A stretch of DNA of 64,000 nt from SAR92 clade bacterium (GCA_014381985.1 JACNKP010000055.1:1-64000), one strand, 5' to 3'; shown: positions 39,823-50,378, counted from the stretch's first letter. Program-made: numbers and translations. The notes: generated by a model from the sequence alone, not told the origin.

Positions 39823-40950
39823 CTATTCGCTAACTTGTCCGTAGGCCCAGTCAATCCAAGGCATCAAGGCGTCCAAATCAGATTCCTCAACCGTAGCGCC
39901 GCACCAAATTCGTAATCCTGCTGGCGCATCGCGATAGGCTCCAATATCAAAAGCGACCGCCTCTGAATCAAGTAACTTAACGATCTTCTTTACTTGCTCC
40001 GCCTCTAAATCCAAGGTCAAGCAAACACTAGTATTGGAAATTTGATCCGTTTTTTGAGCCAGAAAGTGAATCCAAGACCGCTGGGCCACAAACGATTTAA
40101 TCACCTCAAGATTAGCTTCGGACTTAGCAATGGCTGCGTCTAACCCACCTATCGAACCAACCCAATCTAAAGCATCAAGGTAATCAGCAACACAAAGCAT
40201 AGATGGCGTGTTGATGGTTTCCCCGCGGAAAATACCCTCTATTAACTTACCGCCCTTAGTCATACGAAAAATCTTAGGCATCGGCCAGCTAGGCGTGTAA
40301 GACTCTAATCTTTCCACTGCTCTCGGGCTCAAAATCAACATGCCGTGTGCGCCCTCACCACCAAGTACTTTCTGCCAACTGTAAGTTACAACATCAAGTT
40401 TTTCCCACGGTAACTGCATAGCAAAAACGGCTGAGGTCGCATCACAAATAGTTAGGCCGTTACGATCATCGCTGATCCAGTCAGCGTTAGGCACTTTGAC
40501 ACCAGACGTTGTTCCATTCCAAGTAAACACAATATCGTGATCTGGATTCGTCTTTGTCAGGTCCGGTAGCAAACCATAGTCAGCAACATGAGTACTGACG
40601 TCGCTAAGTTTTAATTGCTTAACGATATCAGTCAACCAACCGCTGCCAAAAGATTCCCACGCACACACATCGACCGGGCGCGCTCCTAACACTGACCACA
40701 TAATCATTTCCACTGCGCCTGTATCCGAAGCGGGAACCACACCAACGCGATAGCCTTCAGGTAGTCCTAAAAGCTTAGCGGTATCAGAGCAGGCGCGCCC
40801 CAGCGCGAGCTTCCCAATTGACGATCGGTGGGAGCGGCCAAGCGTCGTTATATCGAGATGAGTCACATCGTAGCCAGGCCGTTTTGCACAAGGGCCAGAA
40901 GAGAAATTGGGATTAGCCGGTTTCAAGCTGGGTTTCACAGTAATGCTCAT
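39823..40950 (-). CDS. serC: Phosphoserine aminotransferase, alphaproteobacterial/Methanosarcina type
   Basis: PLP-dependent conversion of 3-phosphohydroxypyruvate to phosphoserine. The sequence ([70 protein letters not shown] with the PLP lysine; [20 protein letters not shown]) follows the serC_2 family known from Rhizobiales and Methanosarcina, not the usual gammaproteobacterial SerC, which opens FNFSSGPAMLP. 375 aa. It heads the serC-serA pair, away from the gyrA-serC-pheA locus where Pseudomonas has its serC. Horizontal acquisition of the pair is inferred. Confidence 0.9.
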   Translation of the reverse strand: MSITVKPSLKPANPNFSSGPCAKRPGYDVTHLDITTLGRSHRSSIGKLALGRACSDTAKLLGLPEGYRVGVVPASDTGAVEMIMWSVLGARPVDVCAWESFGSGWLTDIVKQLKLSDVSTHVADYGLLPDLTKTNPDHDIVFTWNGTTSGVKVPNADWISDDRNGLTICDATSAVFAMQLPWEKLDVVTYSWQKVLGGEGAHGMLILSPRAVERLESYTPSWPMPKIFRMTKGGKLIEGIFRGETINTPSMLCVADYLDALDWVGSIGGLDAAIAKSEANLEVIKSFVAQRSWIHFLAQKTDQISNTSVCLTLDLEAEQVKKIVKLLDSEAVAFDIGAYRDAPAGLRIWCGATVEESDLDALMPWIDWAYGQVSE

Positions 40951-41081
40951 AGTTATTATCAGTTTAAATCGTGTCTAGAAAGGTCGCACATTTTACTGTT
41001 TGGGTCGCATTAAAGAAAGTGGTTTCACACTATGAATGTATAGCTTAAAGTTATAGTGAACACATAGGCCTAAATCACAGA

Positions 41082-41110
41082 CAAAAAAATACGCGGTTAT
41101 CTCCGCGTAT
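41082..41110 (-). terminator. Intrinsic terminator downstream of dsbA
   Basis: Read on the minus strand, ATACGCGG and CCGCGTAT (plus coordinates 41089-41110) form a perfect 8-base stem with a 6-base loop, followed by a run of seven T. It begins 29 bases after the dsbA stop. The remainder of 40951-41081 should contain the serC promoter; nothing else is evident. Confidence 0.85.
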
Positions 41111-41138
41111 TCATCAGTTTTTTGTAAAAGCCGCTAGA

Positions 41139-41777
41139 CTAAAGAGCTGCCTTGCGCTCTTTTTCAATCAAAAATGTTGCAACTTTTAACATGCCATCAA
41201 AATTTTTGCTCATCCGGGTGGTCACCCTATACTTGCCATTCACAACCATCTCTGGAGTGCCCTGAGTTCTATAACCGATAGCTCGAGCCTTAGCCTGGCC
41301 TATCATACTGTTTACACCAAAAGAGTTATAAACCTTAGTAAATTTAGCCTCGTCCACACCTTGCTGACCGAAGAACTTAACCAGATCTTGCTCTGACCGA
41401 ATCGATTGCCTATTAACATGAATTGCTTCAAATAGAGGCACATGCGTCTTATCTAAAACCTTTAATAATTTTGCCGTGTAGTAGGCTCTTGCATAAGGCT
41501 CCAAGGCAGACTGCCAAATAGCCGGGGTACGCTGAAAATCAACGTCATCAGCTAATTTTTCTGTCCAAGGGTGAATTGTCTTCTCAAAATTAAAGCAGTG
41601 TATGCAGCCGTAATGGAACACTTCATTGACTTCAATTTTACTTGGGTTTGCTGTTCTTATGGCCTGAGGTAAAACCTCATAGTCGATACCGGCTTGATAC
41701 TGCTCAGTCTGCGCCTGACACATAGCCATTGGGGCTACTAAGGCAATAAACATGAGTCGTTTAATCCACTTTGACAT
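41139..41777 (-). CDS. dsbA: Periplasmic thiol:disulfide interchange protein DsbA
   Basis: Introduces disulfide bonds into exported proteins. A signal peptide (MSKWIKRLMFIALVAPMAMC...) precedes a thioredoxin fold with helical insert. The active site reads YGCIHCFNFEK, so the dipeptide between the cysteines is Ile-His instead of Pro-His. The cis-proline loop is present in TQGTPEMVVNGKY. 212 aa from ATG 41777. It lies 45 bases after the cytochrome c4 gene on the same strand, the same pairing as in Pseudomonas, and is followed by a good terminator. Confidence 0.92.
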   Translation of the reverse strand: MSKWIKRLMFIALVAPMAMCQAQTEQYQAGIDYEVLPQAIRTANPSKIEVNEVFHYGCIHCFNFEKTIHPWTEKLADDVDFQRTPAIWQSALEPYARAYYTAKLLKVLDKTHVPLFEAIHVNRQSIRSEQDLVKFFGQQGVDEAKFTKVYNSFGVNSMIGQAKARAIGYRTQGTPEMVVNGKYRVTTRMSKNFDGMLKVATFLIEKERKAAL

Positions 41778-41822
41778 TTCCATCTCCTACTTTTCCCAGT
41801 CTATACATGACATAGACTATTA

Positions 41823-42464
41823 TTAATTTAGGCCTGCAATGTAGTTGGCCACAGCTTTAATTTCTTTATCACTTAAATTAGCAGCAACACCTCGCATAAT
41901 GAGCGCATTCGTCCCGCTAGTTCTCTCTCCACGCCGATAACCTAGGAGCTGTTTTTCGATGTATCCAGCATACTGCCCACCAAGCGCTGGATAACCAGCT
42001 GGATTGTTGCCACTACCTGAAGGTGAGTGACACCCAATACAGGCAGCGACACCGGTTTTCATATTACCGGCACGATAAATATTTTCACCATAGGCAAGAG
42101 CTTCCTCGGGGCCACTAACTCCTATCAAGTCGATATTTGAAGCCCCTGAAATCAGCCTGGTTTGGCTGTCATAATAAGCCGCCATATCCTGTAGATCTTG
42201 GTCTGAGGAAAAACTTAAGATACCCGTCATTTCAAGAATAACCCGCTCCCCTGACTTAACATTACGTAGCTGTTCAGTCATATATTTTTCGCCCAAGCCA
42301 GCCAGCTTTGGGAAGGACGGCACCATACTATTACCGTCTGTTCCGTGACATCCAGCACATACAGCAACCTTAGCTTTTCCTGCTTTCGGGTCACCTACCG
42401 CAAGCGCTTGAGTTGCCGCCAAAGTCGCTAGAATACAGAGAATACTTAAAAAAGATTTTTTCAT
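41823..42464 (-). CDS. Diheme cytochrome c4
   Basis: A periplasmic electron carrier with two class I cytochrome c domains. Heme attachment motifs are CAGCH near residue 36 and CIGCH near residue 130 of the mature region; each domain has a downstream Met/Pro loop. A signal peptide starts at ATG 42464 (MKKSFLSILCILATLAATQALA); the frame runs 18 bases further upstream without one. 213 aa. It probably feeds electrons to terminal oxidases. Divergent from engB; upstream of dsbA. Confidence 0.92.
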   Translation of the reverse strand: MKKSFLSILCILATLAATQALAVGDPKAGKAKVAVCAGCHGTDGNSMVPSFPKLAGLGEKYMTEQLRNVKSGERVILEMTGILSFSSDQDLQDMAAYYDSQTRLISGASNIDLIGVSGPEEALAYGENIYRAGNMKTGVAACIGCHSPSGSGNNPAGYPALGGQYAGYIEKQLLGYRRGERTSGTNALIMRGVAANLSDKEIKAVANYIAGLN

Positions 42465-42601
42465 GGTTAATACGGTTCTCACAATACGTTAGAATAAGCT
42501 CCTGGGCATTGTTGTGGCCTCCGAGCATTAGCCTTATTGAGTAAGGCGGTGCATTATATACCAATAAATTCAGTTTTTAAGCCAGTAGTGTCGATTTTCC
42601 T

Positions 42602-43261
42602 ATGCATATACAAACAATTAAATTTCAATCAGCCGAATTCACCACGAGTGCGCCCTCACTGAAACAGTGCCCCGAGGATACGGGTTGTGAGGTAGCCTTT
42701 GCGGGAAGGTCCAACGCGGGTAAATCAAGTGCCATTAATACGCTCACCAAAAATAAGGGTTTAGCGCGGACCAGTAAGACGCCAGGCAGAACTCAGCTAA
42801 TTAATTTTTTCCAACTTAGCCCAGGGAAAAGATTAGTGGATTTACCAGGTTACGGCTACGCAAAAGTCCCCAAGGCCATGAAGGTAGAGTGGGATAAGCA
42901 CCTAGCCGAATACCTTCGTTTACGTAAAAGTTTAGGCGGCTTAATTCTGCTCATGGATATCCGCCACCCGCTCCAAGACTACGACCAGCAGATGCTTAAC
43001 TGGGCAGCGGAAGCAGGTTTACCCGTACATATTCTACTGACAAAGTCTGACAAACTAAAACGTGGGCCAGCACAAAGCACTCTATTGAAAGTAGATAAAT
43101 TACTCCGTGAAATGGATCCCCAGGCGACTTTATTTACAGCTCAAACGTTTTCCGCCTTGAAGAAACAGGGCTTGGCCGAACTTGAGGAGCAGCTAAGTCA
43201 TTGGCTCAGTGAAGGCTTTAGCGTTGCTGAAGTGACTACGGTAAATGACGAAATCTCTTAA
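42602..43261 (+). CDS. engB: Ribosome biogenesis GTPase EngB/YihA
   Basis: Essential GTPase that assists large-subunit assembly. G1 is [11 protein letters not shown] (about residues 37-47), G3 is [13 protein letters not shown]4 is [10 protein letters not shown], and [14 protein letters not shown] holds the switch I region. 219 aa. In many gammaproteobacteria it sits near cytochrome c4 and dsbA and close to polA, as it does here. It is followed by a strong terminator. Confidence 0.95.
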   Translation: MHIQTIKFQSAEFTTSAPSLKQCPEDTGCEVAFAGRSNAGKSSAINTLTKNKGLARTSKTPGRTQLINFFQLSPGKRLVDLPGYGYAKVPKAMKVEWDKHLAEYLRLRKSLGGLILLMDIRHPLQDYDQQMLNWAAEAGLPVHILLTKSDKLKRGPAQSTLLKVDKLLREMDPQATLFTAQTFSALKKQGLAELEEQLSHWLSEGFSVAEVTTVNDEIS

Positions 43262-43267
43262 GCAAAA

Positions 43268-43300
43268 AAAAACTTAATCCAGAAACTGGATTAAGTTTTT
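43268..43300. terminator. Strong terminator after engB
   Basis: AAAAACTTAATCCAG and CTGGATTAAGTTTTT form a perfect 15-base stem with loop AAA. T runs occur at both ends, so it can act in either direction. It starts 6 bases after the engB stop. The following 200 bases to the Gfa-like gene hold no other visible element beyond an AT-rich stretch suitable for a promoter. Confidence 0.9.
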
Positions 43301-43503
43301 CTCTACTACTTGGGAGTCTTACCTTTACTTCTTTATCTCGGGGGAGATTATGTGCAATCATCACTTGCCTATTCTTTGACAGGGTTTAAACAAGAAGTTC
43401 AATTTATTTTTCATAATTTAGTATTTTTTACAATTTTTAATTTCCTTAGCTATTGTTAATACCTATAAGTTAACAGCTATTCTTGAATTAAAGAGGGGTA
43501 AAT

Positions 43504-43905
43504 ATGCTCGGTAGCTGCCTATGTGGCCAGATAAAATACGAAGTTGCTTGTTTTGATCCTGAAATCTCTAATTGCCACTGTGCTATGTGTCGAAAATTCC
43601 ATGGTGCTGCCTTCGCAACTTACGGCAAAGTCCAGAGGCAAGATTTTAGATGGATTCAGGGTCAGGCCCTAATACTCACTTATCAATCATCAATTACAGC
43701 CGAACGGGGCTTCTGTAAATGCTGTGGATCAAGCCTTTACTATAAATTCGTAGGTCAAGATGATCAAATCTCGATCGCCATTGGCACCCTAGATGAAGAG
43801 CCGTCTCACTCGGTAGACAACAGTATTTTTTGTTCCTCAAAGCCACTCTGGTCAGTTTGCAACAAGGATATTCCTGAGTATCCAGAGTGGCGAAACCCTG
43901 CTTAG
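43504..43905 (+). CDS. Gfa-like zinc-binding protein
   Basis: A 133-aa protein of the Gfa/CENP-V fold. Zinc-ligand cysteines are arranged as in the family: [27 protein letters not shown] and [11 protein letters not shown]. Despite the family name (glutathione-dependent formaldehyde activation), most members have no proven reaction. AAAGAGG precedes the ATG. The stop codon overlaps the polA stop by 4 bases in convergent orientation. Confidence 0.88.
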   Translation: MLGSCLCGQIKYEVACFDPEISNCHCAMCRKFHGAAFATYGKVQRQDFRWIQGQALILTYQSSITAERGFCKCCGSSLYYKFVGQDDQISIAIGTLDEEPSHSVDNSIFCSSKPLWSVCNKDIPEYPEWRNPA

Positions 43906-46670
43906 TGCGCTTCATCCCAGTTATCGCCAACGCCCACATCAACAACTAAGGGTACTTTTAGGCTGGTCGCCAGCTCCATTCGCTGAGCAAGCCCAGCCGA
44001 GACTATTTCTAATTCTCGCTCTGGCACTTCAAGAACCAATTCATCATGAACTTGCATGATTATGACACTCTCCAAATCACTGTTCTGCAGCCAATCATCT
44101 ACGGAGATCATGGCTAGCTTAATAATATCTGCCGCTGTTCCCTGCATCGGCGCATTAATTGCAGTACGCTCAGCAGCTTGTCGACGCATGCCATTGGAAG
44201 AACTAATTTCTGGCAAGTAAAGCCTGCGCCCAAAATAGGTTTCGACATAGCCGAACTCGGCAGCGCTATGCCGAATATTGTTCATATAATGTTGTACACC
44301 GGGGTAGCGTTGGAAATAGAGCTCAATATAGTCGGCTGCTTGCTTACGGCCAATATTCAATTGCCGTGCCAAGCCAAAAGCCGACATACCATAAATCAGC
44401 CCAAAGTTAATCGCCTTGGCACTACGCCGTTGATCTACTGTTACCGACTCAGTGTCTGTGCCAAAGACCTCGGCAGCGGTTGCGCGATGAATATCTTGCC
44501 CGGCGGCAAAAGCCGCTAGCAGGCTTGGGTCCTCAGACAGATGAGCCATAATACGCAACTCAATCTGAGAGTAATCCGCAGCGACTATCTTACATCCAGG
44601 AGCAGCAATAAATGCTTGTCGTACTCGCCGACCTTCGGCACTCCTCACTGGGATATTTTGCAAATTAGGATCTGAAGACGAAAGCCGACCAGTGGCTGTG
44701 CCAGCCTGATGGTACGAGGTATGTATACGCTTAGTCGTCGGATTAATCATGGTTGGCAACTTATCGGTGTAGGTCGATTTGAGCTTTGCCAGTCCTCGAT
44801 GTTCCAATAACACCTTAGGCAGAGGGTAATCGAGCGCTAGCTCCTGAAGTACCTCCTCTTTAGTTGAAGGTGCTCCCTTGGCTGTTTTCTTCAACACCGG
44901 AAGCTCTAATTTGGTAAACAAAATTTCCCCAAGTTGCTTTGGTGAAGCTAAATTAAATTCTTGCTCGGCCAATGCCCATGCCTGGCGCTCTAGCTCTGCA
45001 ATACGCTCAGAAAGTTCTTGGCTCTGATGAAACAATAGAGTGTCATCTACAAGTGCGCCTGTACGCTCGATTCGTGATAAGACAGGGATTAGTGGCAACT
45101 CAATATCTGTGAGTACGCTTGCCAACGTCGCCTCAGCGGAAACCTTAGGCCACAGCGCTTGATGCAACCGCAAGGTAACATCAGCATCTTCAGCGGCATA
45201 GGGCCCAGCTTCTTCTAGAGCAACGTGATTAAAGGTCAGCTGGCCGGCTCCTTTGCCTGCAATGTCGGTGAATTTGATAGTCTGCTCACCAAGGTATTTG
45301 TCTGCCAAGCTATCCATATCATGCCGTGTCGCGACCGAGTTCAAAACATAAGACTCAAGCATAGTGTCAAATTCAATACCTTTTAACGCAATACCATGCT
45401 GCGCAAAGATACTCATATCATATTTTATATTCTGTCCTACTTTTTTAATGCTGGGGTTTTCTAATAACGGCTTTAAATGTGCCATTACTCTGTCACGTGA
45501 TAATTGTTCAGGAACGCCTAGATAGTCATGCCCAAATGGGATATAAGCAGCCTGACCAGCATCAACGGCTATGGAAATACCCACCAAATCGGCGACCATA
45601 TAGTTCAAGCTGGTTGTTTCTGTATCTACAGCAACCAAATCTGCGGCTTTTATTCTTTCTACCCAGGCGGACAACTGACCTTCTGTTAACACTGTTTCAT
45701 AATCCTTGACGATATCAGCTGGGACAATTTCAACTTCTGGTAATGCTGGTTTGGCCTGAGCTGAACTGGCACGTTCCACGCCTCTAGGACTGTTGCTTTT
45801 GTCGTTCTCTGCAACCCAGGTCTTAAATTCCATGTCCGCAAACAATGCGGCTAGCCCTTGCTCATCGGCGGGACTATTCTGAAGCTGACTAATGTTCAGC
45901 GGCATTTCAACATCGGTTTTTATCGTTGCCAACTGATAAGACAAATAAGCTAGGTCCCTATGCTCTTCTAATTTAGGTGCCATTTTTTTGGCCCCCCGAA
46001 ACTCCAACACAGATATCTCGTCCAATCGAGAGTAAATAGCGTCAAGCCCGCCAAGCCCTTGCAGTAATCCAAGGGCTGTCTTTTCGCCGACTCCCGGCAC
46101 GCCCGGGATGTTGTCAGATTTGTCACCCAGCAAGGCTAAGTAATCAATAATTAATTCTGGGGGAATTCCAAACTTTTCAATCACCCCCTCTCTGTCAAGA
46201 ACCGTGTTAGTCATGGTATTCACTAAGGTGATGTACTCATTAACCAATTGGGCAATGTCTTTGTCCCCCGTGGAGACAACCACTGGCTGTTTAGCGAGCG
46301 TAGCCTGAACAGCTAGGGTGCCAATGACGTCGTCAGCTTCAACACCATCGATAATTAGCATAGGCAAGCCCATGGCCTGAATGATTTGATGAATAGGCTC
46401 AATTTGCAGCCGAAGATCATCCGGCATCGGCGGCCGGTTGGCTTTGTACTCACTGTACATGTCATCACGAAACGTTTTGCCTTTGGCGTCAAACACCACC
46501 ACTAATGTGCTTTGAGGGTAATCTTTTTGTAGCCGGCGCATCATGTTGATGACGCCTTTAACCGCACCCGTGGGCATACCCTTGCTATTGGTCAGTGGCG
46601 GCAACGCATGATAGGCTCGGTAAAGATAAGAAGATCCGTCAACTAAGACTAGTGGAATTTGTTCAGGCAT
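43902..46670 (-). CDS. polA: DNA polymerase I
   Basis: Fills gaps and removes RNA primers. Three domains are intact over 922 aa: the 5' nuclease (first about 290 residues, [36 protein letters not shown]), the 3' exonuclease with DEDD-type residues ([37 protein letters not shown]), and the polymerase ([53 protein letters not shown]). The proofreading residues are retained. It is a single transcription unit between the Gfa-like gene and znuA. Confidence 0.97.
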   Translation of the reverse strand: MPEQIPLVLVDGSSYLYRAYHALPPLTNSKGMPTGAVKGVINMMRRLQKDYPQSTLVVVFDAKGKTFRDDMYSEYKANRPPMPDDLRLQIEPIHQIIQAMGLPMLIIDGVEADDVIGTLAVQATLAKQPVVVSTGDKDIAQLVNEYITLVNTMTNTVLDREGVIEKFGIPPELIIDYLALLGDKSDNIPGVPGVGEKTALGLLQGLGGLDAIYSRLDEISVLEFRGAKKMAPKLEEHRDLAYLSYQLATIKTDVEMPLNISQLQNSPADEQGLAALFADMEFKTWVAENDKSNSPRGVERASSAQAKPALPEVEIVPADIVKDYETVLTEGQLSAWVERIKAADLVAVDTETTSLNYMVADLVGISIAVDAGQAAYIPFGHDYLGVPEQLSRDRVMAHLKPLLENPSIKKVGQNIKYDMSIFAQHGIALKGIEFDTMLESYVLNSVATRHDMDSLADKYLGEQTIKFTDIAGKGAGQLTFNHVALEEAGPYAAEDADVTLRLHQALWPKVSAEATLASVLTDIELPLIPVLSRIERTGALVDDTLLFHQSQELSERIAELERQAWALAEQEFNLASPKQLGEILFTKLELPVLKKTAKGAPSTKEEVLQELALDYPLPKVLLEHRGLAKLKSTYTDKLPTMINPTTKRIHTSYHQAGTATGRLSSSDPNLQNIPVRSAEGRRVRQAFIAAPGCKIVAADYSQIELRIMAHLSEDPSLLAAFAAGQDIHRATAAEVFGTDTESVTVDQRRSAKAINFGLIYGMSAFGLARQLNIGRKQAADYIELYFQRYPGVQHYMNNIRHSAAEFGYVETYFGRRLYLPEISSSNGMRRQAAERTAINAPMQGTAADIIKLAMISVDDWLQNSDLESVIIMQVHDELVLEVPERELEIVSAGLAQRMELATSLKVPLVVDVGVGDNWDEAH

Positions 46671-46719
46671 AGTTTCGCTACTTTTTAAACGCTATAGAGT
46701 TCAACAGAGAATACAGTAT

Positions 46720-47616
46720 TTAGCTGAAACAGGCTTTAAATTGCGCGACTATTCGCTGCATAAATTGTTCATAACCGTCATCTATTAGTGTCTGAGTCAT
46801 TCCCTGTGGATCAATACTGATAATGGGTAAATTAAGTATGTCAGCAATGACTTGTGCATCTTTATTGCCATATTGTGGCTCCACAAAAACACACTGAACA
46901 CCGCTTTGTAACGCATTCTTGCGAAGAAGATATTGGCTTCTAGCGCCTTTTTGTCCGCCACTTGCATCCCTAATCGAGAGCCCTGAGGACAGCCCAAATC
47001 CACGGGAAAAATGGCTAAAGGCATCGTGATGTGTCAAATAATTACTTTTAGCATATGGAGCAAGTATGCTGCGCAACCTCATAATTTCTATCTCACCAAT
47101 GATGTTCCGAGCCTTTACTCCAAACATGTCTTGGATGGCACGACCAATTAGGTTGCCATTTTGTGGGTCAAGCCAAACGTGGGGATCACGCTGATGGTCT
47201 TGACTAACCTGGTCAGACTCTGCATGAAACCTTAACGTCGGTAAATCAAGGACTCTAATAACACGATTTTGGGGCAGGGCCGACACGGCTTTGGCCACTC
47301 GAGGCTCAACTTGGTCGCCGAGCAGAACGACTAATTGAGCTTTTTGGATTTTCCCCAAAGCCGAGATCGAGAGCGTCAAATCATGAGACGATTGACTAGC
47401 AGACTGCAAAAATTGCACCTTTACGTTATCGCCTAGTGCGGCCCTTGCAATAATGGCTAACGGCTTATTAGTAGTCACCACTAAGGGGCCAGATGCAACC
47501 ACATTCTTGCTGTATTTAGGACTGTCAATGCTGGTCCCAGCGGCATTTAAAGCAAAAAAGAGCATTAAAATACCAAAAATGTTATAATGTATCTTTTTCA
47601 AACTAGCACCCAGCAA
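46720..47616 (-). CDS. znuA: Zinc ABC transporter substrate-binding protein ZnuA
   Basis: Periplasmic zinc-binding component of the ZnuABC importer. The cluster A-I fold is recognised from VVTTNKPLAIIARAALGD, HDLTLSISALGKIQKAQLVVLLG, DPHVWLDPQNG, YLTHHDAFSHFSRGFGL and FVEPQYGNKDAQVIADIL. The His-rich loop of many ZnuA proteins is short here (HAESDQVSQDHQRD). The N-terminal hydrophobic stretch is a signal peptide. There is no ATG at the right place; the frame begins with TTG at 47616 (another TTG lies 5 codons on) and neither has a good ribosome site. It is divergent from zur, with a Zur box in the 65-base gap. Confidence 0.88.
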   Translation of the reverse strand: MLGASLKKIHYNIFGILMLFFALNAAGTSIDSPKYSKNVVASGPLVVTTNKPLAIIARAALGDNVKVQFLQSASQSSHDLTLSISALGKIQKAQLVVLLGDQVEPRVAKAVSALPQNRVIRVLDLPTLRFHAESDQVSQDHQRDPHVWLDPQNGNLIGRAIQDMFGVKARNIIGEIEIMRLRSILAPYAKSNYLTHHDAFSHFSRGFGLSSGLSIRDASGGQKGARSQYLLRKNALQSGVQCVFVEPQYGNKDAQVIADILNLPIISIDPQGMTQTLIDDGYEQFMQRIVAQFKACFS

Positions 47617-47642
47617 AAGAAGAAAGGAAATATTTTATTTAT

Positions 47643-47659
47643 ATGTTATATTATAACAT
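47643..47659. promoter_or_regulatory. Zur operator between znuA and zur
   Basis: ATGTTATA-T-TATAACAT is a perfect 8+1+8 palindrome that matches the core of the gammaproteobacterial Zur box (GTTATANTATAAC). It lies 26 bases from the znuA start and 22 from the zur start, so one zinc-loaded Zur dimer could repress both divergent transcripts. Confidence 0.9.
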
Positions 47660-47681
47660 AACATAATGAAAAAGACCGCTT

Positions 47682-48200
47682 ATGCTAACTAATTCTCGCT
47701 TAGTGCACCAACCTCATGATCACGGCCGCTGTATCAATGCCGCCTTGTCTCGAGCCAACAATCTTTGCCTAGAAAAAGGCGTGCGGTTAACGCCTACTCG
47801 CGAAGCCGTTTTGCGACTACTATGGCAAAGTCACCAGCCTCTGGGCGCATATCAGGTCCAGGGCCAACTATCCAAGCTTACAGGCAAATCAATCGCTCCC
47901 CCGACGGTTTATCGCGCTATCGAGTTCCTCTCTGATCTTGGCTTGGTACACCGACTGGCATCCTTAAATGCTTATATTGGTTGCCCTTTTCCGAACAGCG
48001 AACACAGCAATCTATTTATGATCTGTAATGGTTGCGGCAGTGCCGCCGAGGTCGCACACAGTGCTCTAAATGATGTGCTGCAAAATGCTAGCGAGAAGGC
48101 CCAATTTAAGCTCGAATCGCAAAGTATCGAGCTTTTTGGTCGCTGCCCTCAATGCTCTCAAGACACGGACCAAGCTTCGGAGCCTACAACACATGGCTAA
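47682..48200 (+). CDS. zur: Zinc uptake regulator Zur (Fur family)
   Basis: Zinc-sensing repressor of zinc import. 172 aa with a winged helix ([44 protein letters not shown]) and metal sites [15 protein letters not shown] and [11 protein letters not shown], the structural-zinc CxxC pairs. His residues near the N-terminus ([10 protein letters not shown]) are also typical. The last 8 bases overlap the start of znuC, so zur-znuC-znuB are translationally coupled and Zur represses its own operon. Confidence 0.93.
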   Translation: MLTNSRLVHQPHDHGRCINAALSRANNLCLEKGVRLTPTREAVLRLLWQSHQPLGAYQVQGQLSKLTGKSIAPPTVYRAIEFLSDLGLVHRLASLNAYIGCPFPNSEHSNLFMICNGCGSAAEVAHSALNDVLQNASEKAQFKLESQSIELFGRCPQCSQDTDQASEPTTHG

Positions 48201-48945
48201 ACTACTAGTATCACTGGACAAAATCAATAAAGGGTTCGCAGGCAAGTTGGTGTTAGAAGACGTCAGCCTGCAGCTTAAACAAGGCGAGATAACCACCTTG
48301 ATCGGCCCCAACGGGGCAGGCAAATCAACTCTAGTGAGAATCGTTCTTGGCTTGCTAAAGCCCGACTCGGGAGACATCAAGCGGACGCCTGATCTTAAAG
48401 TTGGGTACATGCCGCAAAAGCTAGCTATTGACCCAACACTACCCATTTCAACATGCCGGTTTTTACAATTGGCCAACACCTCTCATCAAGCATGCCATGA
48501 AGCCTTGCAATCAGTAGGGATTGCACATTTAGCCGCTACGCCTATTCAAGAGTTGTCAGGAGGGGAGGTGCAGCGTGCACTGCTGGCAAGAGCGGTACTA
48601 CGAAAACCAAACCTATTGGTCCTAGATGAGCCTGTGCAAGGCGTGGATGTGAATGGTCAAAACACCCTCTATCGAATGATTAGCGACTTGGCCAAAACCC
48701 TTAACTGCGGCGTATTAATGGTCTCTCATGACCTACATCTAGTCATGTCTGCCACCGACAAAGTGGTCTGTTTAAATCGGCATATTTGCTGCCAGGGCCA
48801 TCCAGACTATGTTACCCAAGATCCTGCCTATCTTGATATTTTTGGCCAAACCACGGCGCCTTATTCACACCATCACGACCATGATCATAGCTTACATGGT
48901 GATGTTCTGGATGATGGGCGTGGGGAGCATTGTGACCATGGCTGA
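48193..48945 (+). CDS. znuC: Zinc ABC transporter ATP-binding protein ZnuC
   Basis: ATPase of the zinc importer, 250 aa. Walker A is [13 protein letters not shown], the signature is [17 protein letters not shown], Walker B is [12 protein letters not shown], and the H-loop is [10 protein letters not shown]. The C-terminal tail is rich in histidine ([12 protein letters not shown]), possibly a local zinc sensor. The ATG at 48193 lies inside the zur end; 41 codons of open frame upstream are in zur and unrelated. The 3' end overlaps znuB by 8 bases. Confidence 0.94.
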   Translation: MAKLLVSLDKINKGFAGKLVLEDVSLQLKQGEITTLIGPNGAGKSTLVRIVLGLLKPDSGDIKRTPDLKVGYMPQKLAIDPTLPISTCRFLQLANTSHQACHEALQSVGIAHLAATPIQELSGGEVQRALLARAVLRKPNLLVLDEPVQGVDVNGQNTLYRMISDLAKTLNCGVLMVSHDLHLVMSATDKVVCLNRHICCQGHPDYVTQDPAYLDIFGQTTAPYSHHHDHDHSLHGDVLDDGRGEHCDHG

Positions 48946-49723
48946 TTTCTTGATCTATGCTTTATTAGCGGGACTTGGCGTTGCCCTTGTGGCAGGCCCC
49001 TTAGGTTGCTTTGTGGTTTGGCGTCGTATGGCATACTTTGGCGACACTCTAGCTCACAGTGCCCTGCTTGGTGTTTCGCTTGGCGTCATGCTCGATATTA
49101 ATCTCAATATAACCGTCACAGCAGTGCCATTAGTTATGGCACTCGGGCTTGTCTACCTAGAGCAGCGAGGATTTTTGGCCTTAGATACCGTGCTAGGAAT
49201 TTTGTCTCACTCTGCCCTGGCAGCGGGTCTAGTCATTATCGCGTTGTTGCCCGATGTGCGAGTTGACTTGATGTCTCTACTATTTGGAGACTTGCTAGCC
49301 GTCACTAAAAACGATCTATGGGTTATTTACGGATTATCGGCAGTAGTTCTGACCCTGTTGGCATTACTCTGGCAACAGCTTATTAATATTACCGTGGACC
49401 CTGAATTAGCTGCGGTAGAGGGAACAAATGTCGCTCTAGTGCGGACGGCACTAATGCTAATCACCGCGTTGGTCATCGCGCTGGCTATGAAAGTAGTTGG
49501 GGTTTTATTGATTACTGCTCTATTAATTATTCCTGCCGCGACTGCCCGACGACTGACAAAAACGCCAGAGCAGATGGCGGTGATGGCCAGCATTATTGCC
49601 ATGCTGACTGTAGTTATGGGCCTTGCAATGTCTTGGTATAGCGACGCACCGGCAGGGCCGTCAGTGGTCATCTGTGCGGCATTCCTATTTAGCGTGTCGC
49701 TTTGTCGCCCCCAGAGAACATAA
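48938..49723 (+). CDS. znuB: Zinc ABC transporter permease ZnuB
   Basis: Membrane component of the ZnuABC importer, 261 aa with about seven or eight hydrophobic helices. Family markers: [20 protein letters not shown] near the start and [20 protein letters not shown] toward the end. The ATG at 48938 overlaps the last codons of znuC. The stop lies 2 bases from the convergent SCO gene's stop, with no room for a terminator. Confidence 0.94.
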   Translation: MADFLIYALLAGLGVALVAGPLGCFVVWRRMAYFGDTLAHSALLGVSLGVMLDINLNITVTAVPLVMALGLVYLEQRGFLALDTVLGILSHSALAAGLVIIALLPDVRVDLMSLLFGDLLAVTKNDLWVIYGLSAVVLTLLALLWQQLINITVDPELAAVEGTNVALVRTALMLITALVIALAMKVVGVLLITALLIIPAATARRLTKTPEQMAVMASIIAMLTVVMGLAMSWYSDAPAGPSVVICAAFLFSVSLCRPQRT

Positions 49724-49725
49724 AC

Positions 49726-50367
49726 TCAAAACGTACCATAGATTGAACGCCAGGTCTTGCGCAGCATAATCGCGCTGTGGGGCGATTTAAAAAAGCCATG
49801 ATAGTGGCCATTGGGATTAACTAATACAATCTGGGAGCTGTGATCAACCGTGTAATCATCTCCACCCAAAGGCACCTGGTTGTAGGCGATGTTGATCTCA
49901 GTAGTAAAGCGCTTAATAAAGTGCTTATTGCCTGTAACACCAACAAATTCAGCATTAAAATAAGGCATGTATTGGTCTAACTTATCTACCGTGTCTCGCT
50001 CAGGATCCAGAGACACCATAATAACCTGGAGATTCTCCTTCTCACTGTCTTTTAGCTTGCTATACGTTTCATTAAGGGTGGCAAGGGTGGTTGGGCAAAC
50101 ATCAGGACAATTGGTAAAGCCAAAGAAAATCATACTCCACTGGCCTTTCAACCTCTCTAGCGTAAAGGCATCCCCACGGTGATCAATAAGATCAAAATCA
50201 CTAAATTTTCGTGGCGTATTTAGAACAATCGCGCCATTAATCCTAAGATCTTGCACGCTCATGATAACCGGCTGGTTCATACGCCAAATGAAACCGAAAA
50301 TCACCAAGACAATAAAGCAAACAATAATAATAATAGTACGGCGAATGCCAACCTGCTGATCTGCCAT
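49726..50367 (-). CDS. SCO1/SenC family copper chaperone
   Basis: Membrane-anchored thioredoxin-fold protein that delivers copper to the CuA site of cytochrome oxidase. One N-terminal membrane helix (IIIIVCFIVLVIFGFIW) is followed by the copper site GFTNCPDVCPTTLATL and the distal histidine in VDHSSQIVLV. 213 aa from ATG 50367, with AGGGAG 7 bases upstream. Last gene of the minus-strand assembly-factor series after cyoE. Confidence 0.92.
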   Translation of the reverse strand: MADQQVGIRRTIIIIVCFIVLVIFGFIWRMNQPVIMSVQDLRINGAIVLNTPRKFSDFDLIDHRGDAFTLERLKGQWSMIFFGFTNCPDVCPTTLATLNETYSKLKDSEKENLQVIMVSLDPERDTVDKLDQYMPYFNAEFVGVTGNKHFIKRFTTEINIAYNQVPLGGDDYTVDHSSQIVLVNPNGHYHGFFKSPHSAIMLRKTWRSIYGTF

Positions 50368-50378
50368 CAAATAACTCC

